Assembly: GCA_030826005.1 (NCBI GenBank)
Contig: JAPJOW010000250.1
Location: 1-5,982 of the forward strand
Direction of reading: 5' to 3'
Origin: Aliterella sp. RAGGC_92
Lineage (GTDB): Bacteria; Cyanobacteriota; Cyanobacteriia; Cyanobacteriales; Chroococcidiopsidaceae
DNA length: 5,982 bases
The position numbers were made by a program, and so were the translations under genes. The notes below the pieces were generated by a model, which saw only the letters and a program-made list of their open reading frames with translations, made no database searches and was not told the DNA's origin. This document shows positions 1-5,518 of this stretch, one piece after another; position 1 is the stretch's first letter, and each line of letters opens with the position of its first letter.

Positions 1-91
1 CAATCTTTATTAAGACTTCAAAAAACAGCTATTTAATTGGGCTAAATACAATAAAATAGAATTAATCTCGCGCTCAATGACTAATCTTTTT

Positions 92-119
92 TTGCTAACA
101 AGATAGTCTAAAGTAATAA
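92..119 (+). promoter_or_regulatory. Possible sigma-70-like promoter for the HTH-type gene
   Basis: The 184-bp AT-rich leader holds no open frame on either strand. Within it, TTGCTA (92-97) and TAATAA (114-119) are separated by 16 bp and could be read as weak -35 and -10 elements, about 65 bp upstream of the likely start codon. The match to consensus is poor (4/6 and 3/6), and AT-rich DNA gives such matches by chance. I see no GTA-N8-TAC NtcA-type site here. Confidence 0.22.
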
Positions 120-174
120 AGGAAAATTAAAGATTTTGATTTTCTTTCTGGCTGTTCCTTATGCCTAAACTTAC

Positions 175-180
175 AGGAAA
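175..180 (+). promoter_or_regulatory. Shine-Dalgarno site that decides the start at 185
   Basis: AGGAAA lies 4 bp before the ATG at 185, with 6 nt between AGGA and the ATG. The alternative in-frame ATG at 161 is preceded by the pyrimidine-rich CTGTTCCTT and has no Shine-Dalgarno match. This favours 185 as the translation start. Confidence 0.55.
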
Positions 181-184
181 CAAG

Positions 185-754
185 ATGGATAGCGAAAACC
201 ATCAGCGCTATCAAGCGGCGGTATCGTTAGCTGATTTGGCAGCCAAAAGTATTTGTATCGCTAGTTCTTTTGGCGCTAGTGAAATGATAAATCCCAGTGA
301 AGAAAAGAATGCTCCAGAAATAGTAAGAATGCTTCACAGCGGACAAGTGCTTGTGGTTAACAGTCGTCGTCGTAACGGGTTGATCCTCTACAAAGGTTTT
401 CATGCAGAGTTTGCGGGACCGGGGGCAGCCGTAGGCAGTATTTACGATCTTGACTGTAAGTTAGCATTGCCCGTAGGAAATCTCTCTTTACTATCTCCCG
501 ATTCTCATGAAGATAGACAAAAAGCTTATCTAATTAGGCGGCAATGGATTCGCTTAATGAAACAAATTACCGAAAAGCCCGTCCCCCAGCAACGAGTGCA
601 AAAGATATTAGAACAATTCGAGCAATATTTTGACTCAGAAACGGTAGCGCAGTTGCCCGATGAAGCCTTTGCTTTATTAGTAGGCGTATTGCCGCAAACA
701 GTGAGTGCGGTACGCCGTAGTTATAGTAGTAGTTTTAACGGTCAAAAAAAGTAG
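185..754 (+). CDS. Uncharacterised protein with a C-terminal helix-turn-helix signature
   Basis: I do not recognise this family. The protein is 189 residues from the ATG at 185, or 197 residues from an ATG at 161 that lacks a ribosome binding site. It has no signal peptide or membrane segment. The N-terminal half contains a basic patch (NSRRRNG) followed by a Gly/Ala-rich stretch (EFAGPGAAVGS). The second half is charged and looks helical (QQRVQKILEQFEQYF). Near the C-terminus (about residues 159-180), FALLVGVLPQTVSAVRRS fits the Crp-type HTH spacing: Ala at position 5, Gly at 9 and Val at 15, followed by two arginines as in a recognition helix. A DNA-binding regulator is therefore plausible, but this rests on one short motif. 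It is transcribed alone and converges on hisC. The composition resembles the neighbouring genes, so there is no sign of recent transfer. It is probably a conserved cyanobacterial hypothetical; the coding call is firm and the function is not. Confidence 0.8.
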   Translation: MDSENHQRYQAAVSLADLAAKSICIASSFGASEMINPSEEKNAPEIVRMLHSGQVLVVNSRRRNGLILYKGFHAEFAGPGAAVGSIYDLDCKLALPVGNLSLLSPDSHEDRQKAYLIRRQWIRLMKQITEKPVPQQRVQKILEQFEQYFDSETVAQLPDEAFALLVGVLPQTVSAVRRSYSSSFNGQKK

Positions 755-760
755 AGATAC

Positions 761-939
761 AATACTTTGCGCCCGTATATGGGCATTGGGGCATCGGGGT
801 AGAAGTGAATAAATTTTGCCCCCCTAGCCCGGCAATTCTGGGGGGAATAGGATCGGTAAACCCCCTAGAATTAGGGGATTTAGGGGCGAGGAAGTGGCTT
901 CATGCAATATTTAATGCTTTGCGCTCCTACAGGGGGATT
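761..939. repeat. Imperfect direct repeat pair (761-787 and 913-939)
   Basis: The 27-bp segments at 761-787 and 913-939 align without gaps at 21 of 27 positions, sharing AAT, CTTTGCGC and the GGG.ATT end. They bracket the GC-rich inverted repeats between the HTH-type gene and hisC. The first copy contains a small hairpin (GCCC at 771-774 with GGGC at 781-784, loop GTATAT). They may be flanks of an old, decayed insertion or two copies of a short dispersed repeat. Confidence 0.4.
818..888. repeat. Pair of inverted GC-rich palindromic elements in a convergent gap
   Basis: Unit 1 (818-846) is CCCCCCTAG, a short variable core, then AATTCTGGGGGG, and folds with C6 (819-824) against G6 (840-845). 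Unit 2 (861-887) read on the minus strand is GCCCCTA, an 8-nt core, then AATTCTAGGGGG, so it is an inverted copy of unit 1 with a one-base difference in core length. Unit 2 also forms its own small hairpin on the plus strand (CCCCTA / TAGGGG around GAAT). A related half-unit seems to lie at 931-950 (AGGGGGATTTAAGGACTTGG). From general knowledge, short repeats of this C-rich, AATTCT, G-rich kind are scattered through cyanobacterial intergenic DNA. The stems may act as bidirectional terminators between the converging genes, although no clear T-run follows either stem. Confidence 0.6.
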
Positions 940-965
940 TAAGGACTTGGGGTACAAAACCCTGA

Positions 966-2081
966 TTAATTAGTTAAAGCGGCATAAATGCGAGCTAAAG
1001 TACGTTGGTTTTCCTCTGGGCTACCTACAGTAATTCTCAATCCGCCGCTAACATGACGGACTAAAGTGCTACTAGCTTTTAATTGCTCGTGAAGTTGAAT
1101 TAAAAGTTCTTCTGGTTGAGGAGAGTTTGTTTTGAGACGGACATAAATGAAATTAGCCGCGCTTTCCCAAACTTGTAAAGCCGGGTGAGTAGCTAAAGCA
1201 TGAGTTAATGTACCTCGTTCTGTCAGTAGTTGAGGAATTACATTTAATAATAGTTGCCTGTGTTGGAGGGCAATTATGGCGGCGGCGATAGAGAAAGTAG
1301 GCAAATTATAGGGTAAACGGATTTTTTCTAAGGCGGCAATTATTTCTGGGTGTCCAATCGCATAACCGACACGATGGGCGGCGAGTCTAAATGCTTTAGA
1401 AAATGTCCTTAATATTAGCCAATTAGGACGTTGTACGAGTTGGCTAACTAAAGTGTTTTGACTAAATTCAAAGTAAGCTTCGTCAACAACTACTAAAATA
1501 TGTTCTGGCAAACTTTGCAGCCATGCTATTTCGTTAGTCGTTAAAGCGTTTCCGGTGGGGGAATTGGGATGAACGACAAAAACTACTCGTATTGGCGGGT
1601 TATTAGTTTGTGTAATAGCCTCTTGAGCGGCGGCTAAATCCATTTCAAAGCTAACAAGCGATCGCTCTATACTAACTACAGGAACACCCAACGTTTGAGC
1701 AAAAATTGCATACACGCCAAACGTTGGATTGGCAACTAAAATCGAGCCTTCATTGCCTACGCAGGTTGCTATAAGTATAGAGCGGATAATTTCATCCGAG
1801 CCATTGCCAACAGAAATATTAGCCCCAGTAACCGCCGTATTAGCCGATTCGTTGACATATTCAGCAATTTTTGCTTTTAGTTCTTCGTGTCCAGCATCAG
1901 GGTAGCGATTGCTCTCAATTACTTCTTGATACGTCCAAGCCAACTTTTGCTTAAGTTCGCTGGGCAAATTGTAGGGAGATTCATTAGTATCTAGGCGATC
2001 GATGCTTTGGCTTGAATTGCCTACAGGATGAGGCTTGTAGGCGCGTAGGCTATCTAAATCGGAGCGAATAAAAGGAAGCAT
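966..2081 (-). CDS. hisC: Histidinol-phosphate aminotransferase
   Basis: This PLP-dependent fold-type I aminotransferase (class I/II) transfers the amino group of glutamate to imidazole-acetol phosphate, giving histidinol phosphate in cytoplasmic histidine biosynthesis. Its 371 residues suit the family. Visible landmarks are DTNESP (31-36), the NGSDE phosphate-binding segment (93-97), NPTFGVY (118-124), HPNSPTGN with Asn173, DEAY with Asp200 and Tyr203, the Schiff-base Lys229 in RTFSKAF, Arg237 in HRVGY, and Arg349 in GGLRITVG, the expected substrate-carboxylate arginine. The ATG at 2081 lies 9 bp after the hydrolase stop and has no Shine-Dalgarno sequence, so translational coupling is likely. 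It is the last gene of the gor-hydrolase-hisC unit. The segment after Lys229 reads FRLAAHRVGY instead of the more usual FGLAGLRVGY. Cyanobacteria often carry more than one hisC-like gene, and a related aromatic or other amino-acid aminotransferase cannot be fully excluded. Confidence 0.9.
   Translation of the reverse strand: MLPFIRSDLDSLRAYKPHPVGNSSQSIDRLDTNESPYNLPSELKQKLAWTYQEVIESNRYPDAGHEELKAKIAEYVNESANTAVTGANISVGNGSDEIIRSILIATCVGNEGSILVANPTFGVYAIFAQTLGVPVVSIERSLVSFEMDLAAAQEAITQTNNPPIRVVFVVHPNSPTGNALTTNEIAWLQSLPEHILVVVDEAYFEFSQNTLVSQLVQRPNWLILRTFSKAFRLAAHRVGYAIGHPEIIAALEKIRLPYNLPTFSIAAAIIALQHRQLLLNVIPQLLTERGTLTHALATHPALQVWESAANFIYVRLKTNSPQPEELLIQLHEQLKASSTLVRHVSGGLRITVGSPEENQRTLARIYAALTN
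1658..1665. repeat. HIP1 octamer GCGATCGC, first of five copies
   Basis: Perfect GCGATCGC octamers are at 1658-1665, 2815-2822, 3217-3224, 4006-4013 and 4910-4917, one in hisC, three in gor and one in cfa. Near-matches are also present, for example GCGATCGA near 1995 and ACGATCGC near 4385. Random DNA would give far fewer than one per 6 kb. This palindrome is the hallmark of many cyanobacterial genomes and is the main compositional evidence for the host group. Confidence 0.9.
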
Positions 2082-2090
2082 AAATTATTA

Positions 2091-2723
2091 CTAGGAAATT
2101 TGCATAAAACTTTTAATTTGCTGCCACTGGGTCATCACATCAGCTAAAGCATGGTCGCTATTTAGTTCAATTAGCTGTACCCAAGGGCGAGAAGACGCAT
2201 AATTACGGCTGGCGGCGATGGGGATAACTTCATCGTGACAGCCATGCAAAATTAGGGTAGGAACGGGGCGCAATAGAGGCTTATCCTGATAAGTGGCGGC
2301 ATCCAAAACAAAATTGTAACTCAATGGTAGCGAGTACTTTTCAGCATAGTGATACACCATTAATTGCTGTTCGTCTTGCCATTGCTTTAGTTTTGCTTCT
2401 CCTAATTGTGGCAACCAGTGAGATAAAAAGTCAAAAGCTGGCGCAAGTAACACCAACTTTTGCACTTGCAAACATTGTTCTGCTAAAATCGCTGCTGTTA
2501 AACCGCCTAAACTTGAACCAATTAAGGTTACAGGAGTTGGAGAGGGGGGAAACTCTGCTTTTATTTGCTTTATTTGGCGAGTTATTGTCAATTGCGAAAA
2601 ATCCCCCGCATTTAAGTCTGGGATTTTCAAGTTAATGGCTAATTCTGCAAAAGAGGAGCGAAAACACCTGGCTTTTGCAGAATTAGGACTAGAGGCAAAA
2701 CCGTGAAGATAGATGTAATCCAA
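2091..2723 (-). CDS. YqiA-like alpha/beta-hydrolase esterase (TTG start)
   Basis: A small serine hydrolase of 210 residues, similar to the YqiA/UPF0227 esterases. It starts with the typical YIYLHGFASSP, whose HG forms part of the oxyanion hole. The nucleophile elbow is GSSLGG with Ser71, the acid is probably Asp164 in HGCHDEVIP, and the base is His191 in NSDHA, in the canonical order. There is no signal peptide, so it should be cytoplasmic. The substrate is unknown; YqiA of E. coli is known as an esterase active on short acyl or palmitoyl-CoA-type substrates, but that need not carry over. The start is TTG at 2723-2721, chosen because family members begin just before YLHGF and the next in-frame ATG would remove the catalytic core. 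It lies 3 bp after the gor stop, in the same reading frame, with no Shine-Dalgarno sequence. Being between gor and hisC could hint at a thioester substrate, but this is only a guess. Confidence 0.85.
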   Translation of the reverse strand: MDYIYLHGFASSPNSAKARCFRSSFAELAINLKIPDLNAGDFSQLTITRQIKQIKAEFPPSPTPVTLIGSSLGGLTAAILAEQCLQVQKLVLLAPAFDFLSHWLPQLGEAKLKQWQDEQQLMVYHYAEKYSLPLSYNFVLDAATYQDKPLLRPVPTLILHGCHDEVIPIAASRNYASSRPWVQLIELNSDHALADVMTQWQQIKSFMQIS

Positions 2724-2726
2724 TTT

Positions 2727-4103
2727 TTAACGCAGGGTAACAAATTCTTCTGCCGTAGAAGGATGAATCCCAACAGTAGCATCAAAGTCTTTTTTGGTCG
2801 CACCCATATTAACAGCGATCGCAACCCCTTGAATTACCTCCGCAGAATTTTCGCCGACCATGTGAGCGCCTAAAACTTTATCAGTTTTGTTATCTACAAC
2901 TAGCTTGACTAAAGTTTTTTCATCTTGTCCGGTAAGGCTGTGAAATAACGGGCGAAAACGCGCGCGATAGCAAGTAACATCATCGCCGTATTGTGCTTGG
3001 GCATCTTCTTCGCTCAATCCTACCGTAGCGGCTTCAGGGGTAGAAAATACCGCCGATGGTACGTTGTCGTGACTGAGGGAGCGCTTGTTATTACCAAACT
3101 CTGTATCTGCAAAAGCTCTACCTTCGCCAATAGCGACAGGGGTAAGATTAATTCTATCGGTACAATCGCCTACAGCAAAGATATTTGGCTGGGATGTTTG
3201 GCTAAATTCGTTGACGGCGATCGCGCTGCGGGTACTATAACCAATACCATCAGAAGGGGTAGAAATAACATCAACTCCAGCATTTTCTAAGCCTAGCCCA
3301 TCTACATAAGGATCGCGCCCAGTTGCAGCTAGAAAAACATCCGCAGTAATTGATTCTTCCTCAGCGCCCGACAAAGTTAACTTTAAGCCCTCGTCAACTT
3401 TCTCTATTTGTTTGACTACGGTATTAGTAATAAATTTAATGCCGTGATGAGTCATGCCGTTTTGAATTTCGTGGCGGATATCTTTATCAAATCCACGCAA
3501 GATTAAATCTTTGCGAATAATTTGCGTTACTTCGCAGCCCAAGCCGCGCATAATTGAAGCAAATTCTACTCCAATATAACCAGCGCCGATAATGGCAATG
3601 TGTTTTGGCTGTTCTTTGAGGTGAAACATCTCGTTGGAGGTAACGGCATATTCCATACCAGGTAAATCCGGCTTTACGGGACGACCGCCAACAGCGATTA
3701 AAATTTTATCAGTTGTAACTTTACGCCCGTCAACTTCTACCGTATGCGGATCGATAATAGTAGCGCGGCTGGGAATAAGTTCAACCCCTGCTCGTTGCAA
3801 AAAACCAATATGCAACTGAGACAATCGATTTACTTCTTTATCGACAACGCTAACTAAATGCTGCCAATCTAACTTGGCTTCGCCTACTTGCCAACCATAG
3901 CCCGCCGCCGCATCAAATAGGTGGGGAAAGTGAGAGCTATAAACCATTAATTTTTTGGGAATGCAGCCGCGAATGACGCAAGTACCGCCTACCAAATCTT
4001 GCTCGGCGATCGCTACTTTTGCCCCGTAACTTGCGGCTCGTTTAGAGGCAGCAAGCCCCCCAGAACCTGCACCAATTACAAACAGATCGTAATCAAACGT
4101 CAT
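2727..4103 (-). CDS. gor: Glutathione-disulfide reductase (NADPH)
   Basis: Homodimeric flavoenzyme that reduces glutathione disulfide to two GSH with NADPH in the cytosol. At 458 residues it has full family length. In order: FAD-binding GAGSGG (11-16) with acidic Glu34; redox-active Cys42 and Cys47 in GGTCVIRGCIPKK, the plant/cyanobacterial form; the NADPH fold GAGYIGVE (173-180) followed by Arg197 and Arg203 in IRKDLILRGFD, matching the two arginines that select NADPH over NADH in known reductases; ATGR (260-263); the second FAD motif AVGDCTDR (310-317); and the C-terminal dimerisation domain ending in HPSTAEE, with catalytic His447 and Glu452 at the spacing of human GR His467/Glu472. These features argue against dihydrolipoamide dehydrogenase or mercuric reductase. 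The ATG at 4103 has AAAGGA 11 bp upstream. It leads the operon and is divergent from cfa. A second family member ends at 5519. Confidence 0.95.
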   Translation of the reverse strand: MTFDYDLFVIGAGSGGLAASKRAASYGAKVAIAEQDLVGGTCVIRGCIPKKLMVYSSHFPHLFDAAAGYGWQVGEAKLDWQHLVSVVDKEVNRLSQLHIGFLQRAGVELIPSRATIIDPHTVEVDGRKVTTDKILIAVGGRPVKPDLPGMEYAVTSNEMFHLKEQPKHIAIIGAGYIGVEFASIMRGLGCEVTQIIRKDLILRGFDKDIRHEIQNGMTHHGIKFITNTVVKQIEKVDEGLKLTLSGAEEESITADVFLAATGRDPYVDGLGLENAGVDVISTPSDGIGYSTRSAIAVNEFSQTSQPNIFAVGDCTDRINLTPVAIGEGRAFADTEFGNNKRSLSHDNVPSAVFSTPEAATVGLSEEDAQAQYGDDVTCYRARFRPLFHSLTGQDEKTLVKLVVDNKTDKVLGAHMVGENSAEVIQGVAIAVNMGATKKDFDATVGIHPSTAEEFVTLR

Positions 4104-4114
4104 GACTTATTGCG

Positions 4115-4120
4115 TCCTTT
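4115..4120 (-). promoter_or_regulatory. Ribosome binding site of gor
   Basis: Read on the minus strand, AAAGGA lies 11 bp before the gor ATG, a slightly long spacing. It is the only purine-rich Shine-Dalgarno match in front of any gene of the three-gene minus-strand unit. Confidence 0.45.
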
Positions 4121-4212
4121 ATGCTGCACTTACGTTCAATCTAGCATCCGATATTCCTTACTGTTGTAGGATAAAGGGCAATTGCGGCATCAATTTCGAT
4201 TAAAAATTAGCG

Positions 4213-4221
4213 AAGGAAGGA
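4213..4221 (+). promoter_or_regulatory. Strong ribosome binding site of cfa
   Basis: AAGGAAGGA precedes the ATG at 4225 and holds two overlapping Shine-Dalgarno cores, one 7 nt and one 3 nt from the start. It supports the 4225 start and is the best ribosome binding site in the window. Confidence 0.7.
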
Positions 4222-4224
4222 TTT

Positions 4225-5469
4225 ATGCAAAATCTACCTAGTGGAGAGCGCTATCTCTATCAGCTTTTCAGCACGATCAAAGTAGGATACCTCAAAGTAA
4301 TTAATCCTCAAGGTCAAGAATTTAGCTTTGGCAATAAAGAATCATCTCCTCAACTATGCCTTGTCGTGCATAACCAAAATACCTACGATCGCATACTAAC
4401 TTTTGGGGCGATGGGGTTTTGCGAGGCTTATATGGAAGGTTGGTGGGATGAAGAAAAAAGCCGCCTTAGCGAATTAATCGGACTATTTCATACTAATGGA
4501 GTGTATACAAAGGCTCGGAGCATAGTCACGCTACCTTTAATCGTCAAAGTTGTTACTCAACGCCTACGGACGCTGCCGATTTTGATTCAAAACAGCCGCA
4601 AAAACGTTCAGCACCATTACGACTTAGGCAACGATTTTTATCAGCACTTTCTCGATTCAACCCTAACTTATTCCTGCGGTTATCGCCTAAAAGAGACAGA
4701 CTCTTTAGAACAGATGCAGTTGCAAAAGTATGAATTGATTTGTCGCAAACTTGCCTTAAAACCAGAAGAATCGTTAATTGATATCGGTTGCGGTTGGGGA
4801 GGAATGCTTATTTATGCGGCAGAACATTACGGTGTAAAGGGTACGGGAATTACGTTAAGTGTAGAACAGGCAAAGTTGGCGATTGAAAGAATAGAAAAAA
4901 AGGGATTAAGCGATCGCATTCAAATTATCGTTAAAGACTACCGCGAAATTGCAGGGCAATACGATAAGTTTGTCAGCATTGGGATGTTTGAACACGTTGG
5001 TAAAGGTAATTTTGCCACCTTTATGCAAGCCGTAGCGAAGTTGTTAAAACCGCAGGGAATTGGTTTGTTGCATACGGTGGGGACAAATAGCACTCAAAGA
5101 AACGGCGCTTGGGTTGATAAGTATATTTTTCCTGGGGCGTATGTACCGCAACTCCATGAGATAACGCGAGAATTGATGAACGCAAAGTTGTCTGTAGCCC
5201 ATTGTGAAAGCTTAAAGCCTCATTATGCGGAAACTCTCAGGCATTGGAGAAATAATTTTATTAGCAATAGAAGCATAATTGCTTCTCTTTCGCCAATCTA
5301 TGACGAGCGGTTTTTGCGGATGTGGGATCTTTATTTGCAATCTTTTGAGGCGGGTTTTAGGTATGGCGGAATGCAGGTTTACCAATGTTTGTTTTATCAG
5401 GGGAAACAGTGGCGACTAGATACTCCTTTGACATTTTCTGCTCCGGTGGCGTTGACTGCAAGCAGGTAA
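4225..5469 (+). CDS. cfa: Cyclopropane-fatty-acyl-phospholipid synthase
   Basis: S-adenosylmethionine-dependent enzyme that adds a methylene group across the cis double bond of unsaturated acyl chains in membrane phospholipids. At 414 residues it is somewhat longer than E. coli Cfa (382). The N-terminal lipid-binding domain ends in GFCEAYMEGWW (64-74). The catalytic domain opens with HHYDLGNDFY (130-139) and has the SAM-binding motif LIDIGCGWGG (184-193). The residues that hold the active-site bicarbonate in E. coli Cfa (Cys139, Glu239, His266, Tyr317) appear to correspond to Cys151 (YSCGY), Glu256 (GMFEHVG), His283 (LLHTVG) and Tyr334, at near-constant offsets, so it looks active. IFPGAYVPQLHEI (301-313) is also typical. 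There is no signal peptide; the enzyme should be cytosolic and act at the membrane surface. It is divergent from gor and convergent with a second reductase. A related acyl-chain or other SAM methyltransferase of the family is the alternative. Confidence 0.9.
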   Translation: MQNLPSGERYLYQLFSTIKVGYLKVINPQGQEFSFGNKESSPQLCLVVHNQNTYDRILTFGAMGFCEAYMEGWWDEEKSRLSELIGLFHTNGVYTKARSIVTLPLIVKVVTQRLRTLPILIQNSRKNVQHHYDLGNDFYQHFLDSTLTYSCGYRLKETDSLEQMQLQKYELICRKLALKPEESLIDIGCGWGGMLIYAAEHYGVKGTGITLSVEQAKLAIERIEKKGLSDRIQIIVKDYREIAGQYDKFVSIGMFEHVGKGNFATFMQAVAKLLKPQGIGLLHTVGTNSTQRNGAWVDKYIFPGAYVPQLHEITRELMNAKLSVAHCESLKPHYAETLRHWRNNFISNRSIIASLSPIYDERFLRMWDLYLQSFEAGFRYGGMQVYQCLFYQGKQWRLDTPLTFSAPVALTASR

Positions 5470-5482
5470 TTGTTTGTGGAGA

Positions 5483-5514
5483 CAAGGGGACAAGAATTAA
5501 TCTTTCCCCACTTG
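5483..5514. terminator. Bulged hairpin between converging cfa and reductase genes
   Basis: GGGGA (5486-5490) pairs with TCCCC (5505-5509); after one bulged C, AAGA (5492-5495) pairs with TCTT (5501-5504) around an ATTAA loop. Across a 2-nt bulge the stem can extend by CAA (5483-5485) with TTG (5512-5514). It fills most of the 49-bp convergent gap and could end transcripts from both sides. Neither strand has a good T-run after the stem, so this is a placement-based call. Confidence 0.42.
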
Positions 5515-5518
5515 CGCT

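Larger units (their letters stand above)
966..4103 (-). other. Probable gor-hydrolase-hisC operon
   Basis: Three minus-strand genes are packed with gaps of only 3 bp (gor to hydrolase) and 9 bp (hydrolase to hisC), and I see no terminator between them. Only gor has a recognisable ribosome binding site; the two downstream genes lack one, which fits coupled translation from a single transcript started in the 4104-4224 region. The operon ends in the repeat-rich convergent gap below 966. That the three are co-transcribed is inferred from spacing. Confidence 0.65.
4104..4224. promoter_or_regulatory. Divergent control region between gor and cfa
   Basis: This 121-bp gap must hold the 5' control sequences of both the gor operon (minus) and cfa (plus). 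I cannot point to a convincing -35/-10 pair for either gene. An imperfect palindrome, TCC-TTAC-TGTT-GTA-GGA (4155-4171), is the only dyad I see; it pairs over six bases with one bulged T and could be an operator shared by both genes or chance. No GTA-N8-TAC NtcA-like site is present. Confidence 0.5.

Noticed and set aside
161..184. Upstream ATG at 161 as the start of the HTH-type protein
   Set aside because: It has no Shine-Dalgarno match, while the ATG 24 bp later has AGGAAA at good spacing. It remains possible because many cyanobacterial genes lack a Shine-Dalgarno sequence.
771..784. GCCC-GTATAT-GGGC hairpin as a terminator of the HTH-type gene
   Set aside because: The stem is only 4 bp and is followed by a G-rich stretch instead of a T-run.
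755..965. CRISPR-like array in the repeat-rich gap
   Set aside because: The repeats are inverted, degenerate and of variable core; there is no regular spacing and no cas gene nearby.
2324..2635. 103-codon plus-strand open frame with Leu-rich translation
   Set aside because: It lies wholly antisense to the hydrolase, whose catalytic motifs are intact; it has no ribosome binding site and reads as a shadow of hydrophobic codons.
2639..2824. 61-codon minus-strand open frame
   Set aside because: It overlaps the ends of gor and the hydrolase in another frame on the same strand, and both real genes are well supported there.
2991..3290. 99-codon plus-strand open frame
   Set aside because: Antisense to the conserved FAD and dimerisation parts of gor; no recognisable motif.
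3634..3819. 61-codon plus-strand open frame
   Set aside because: Antisense to gor with no motif or ribosome binding site.
2727..4103. Dihydrolipoamide dehydrogenase or mercuric reductase instead of glutathione reductase
   Set aside because: The CVIRGC centre and the two arginines of the NADPH fold are those of glutathione reductase, and there is no C-terminal vicinal cysteine pair or N-terminal metal-binding domain.
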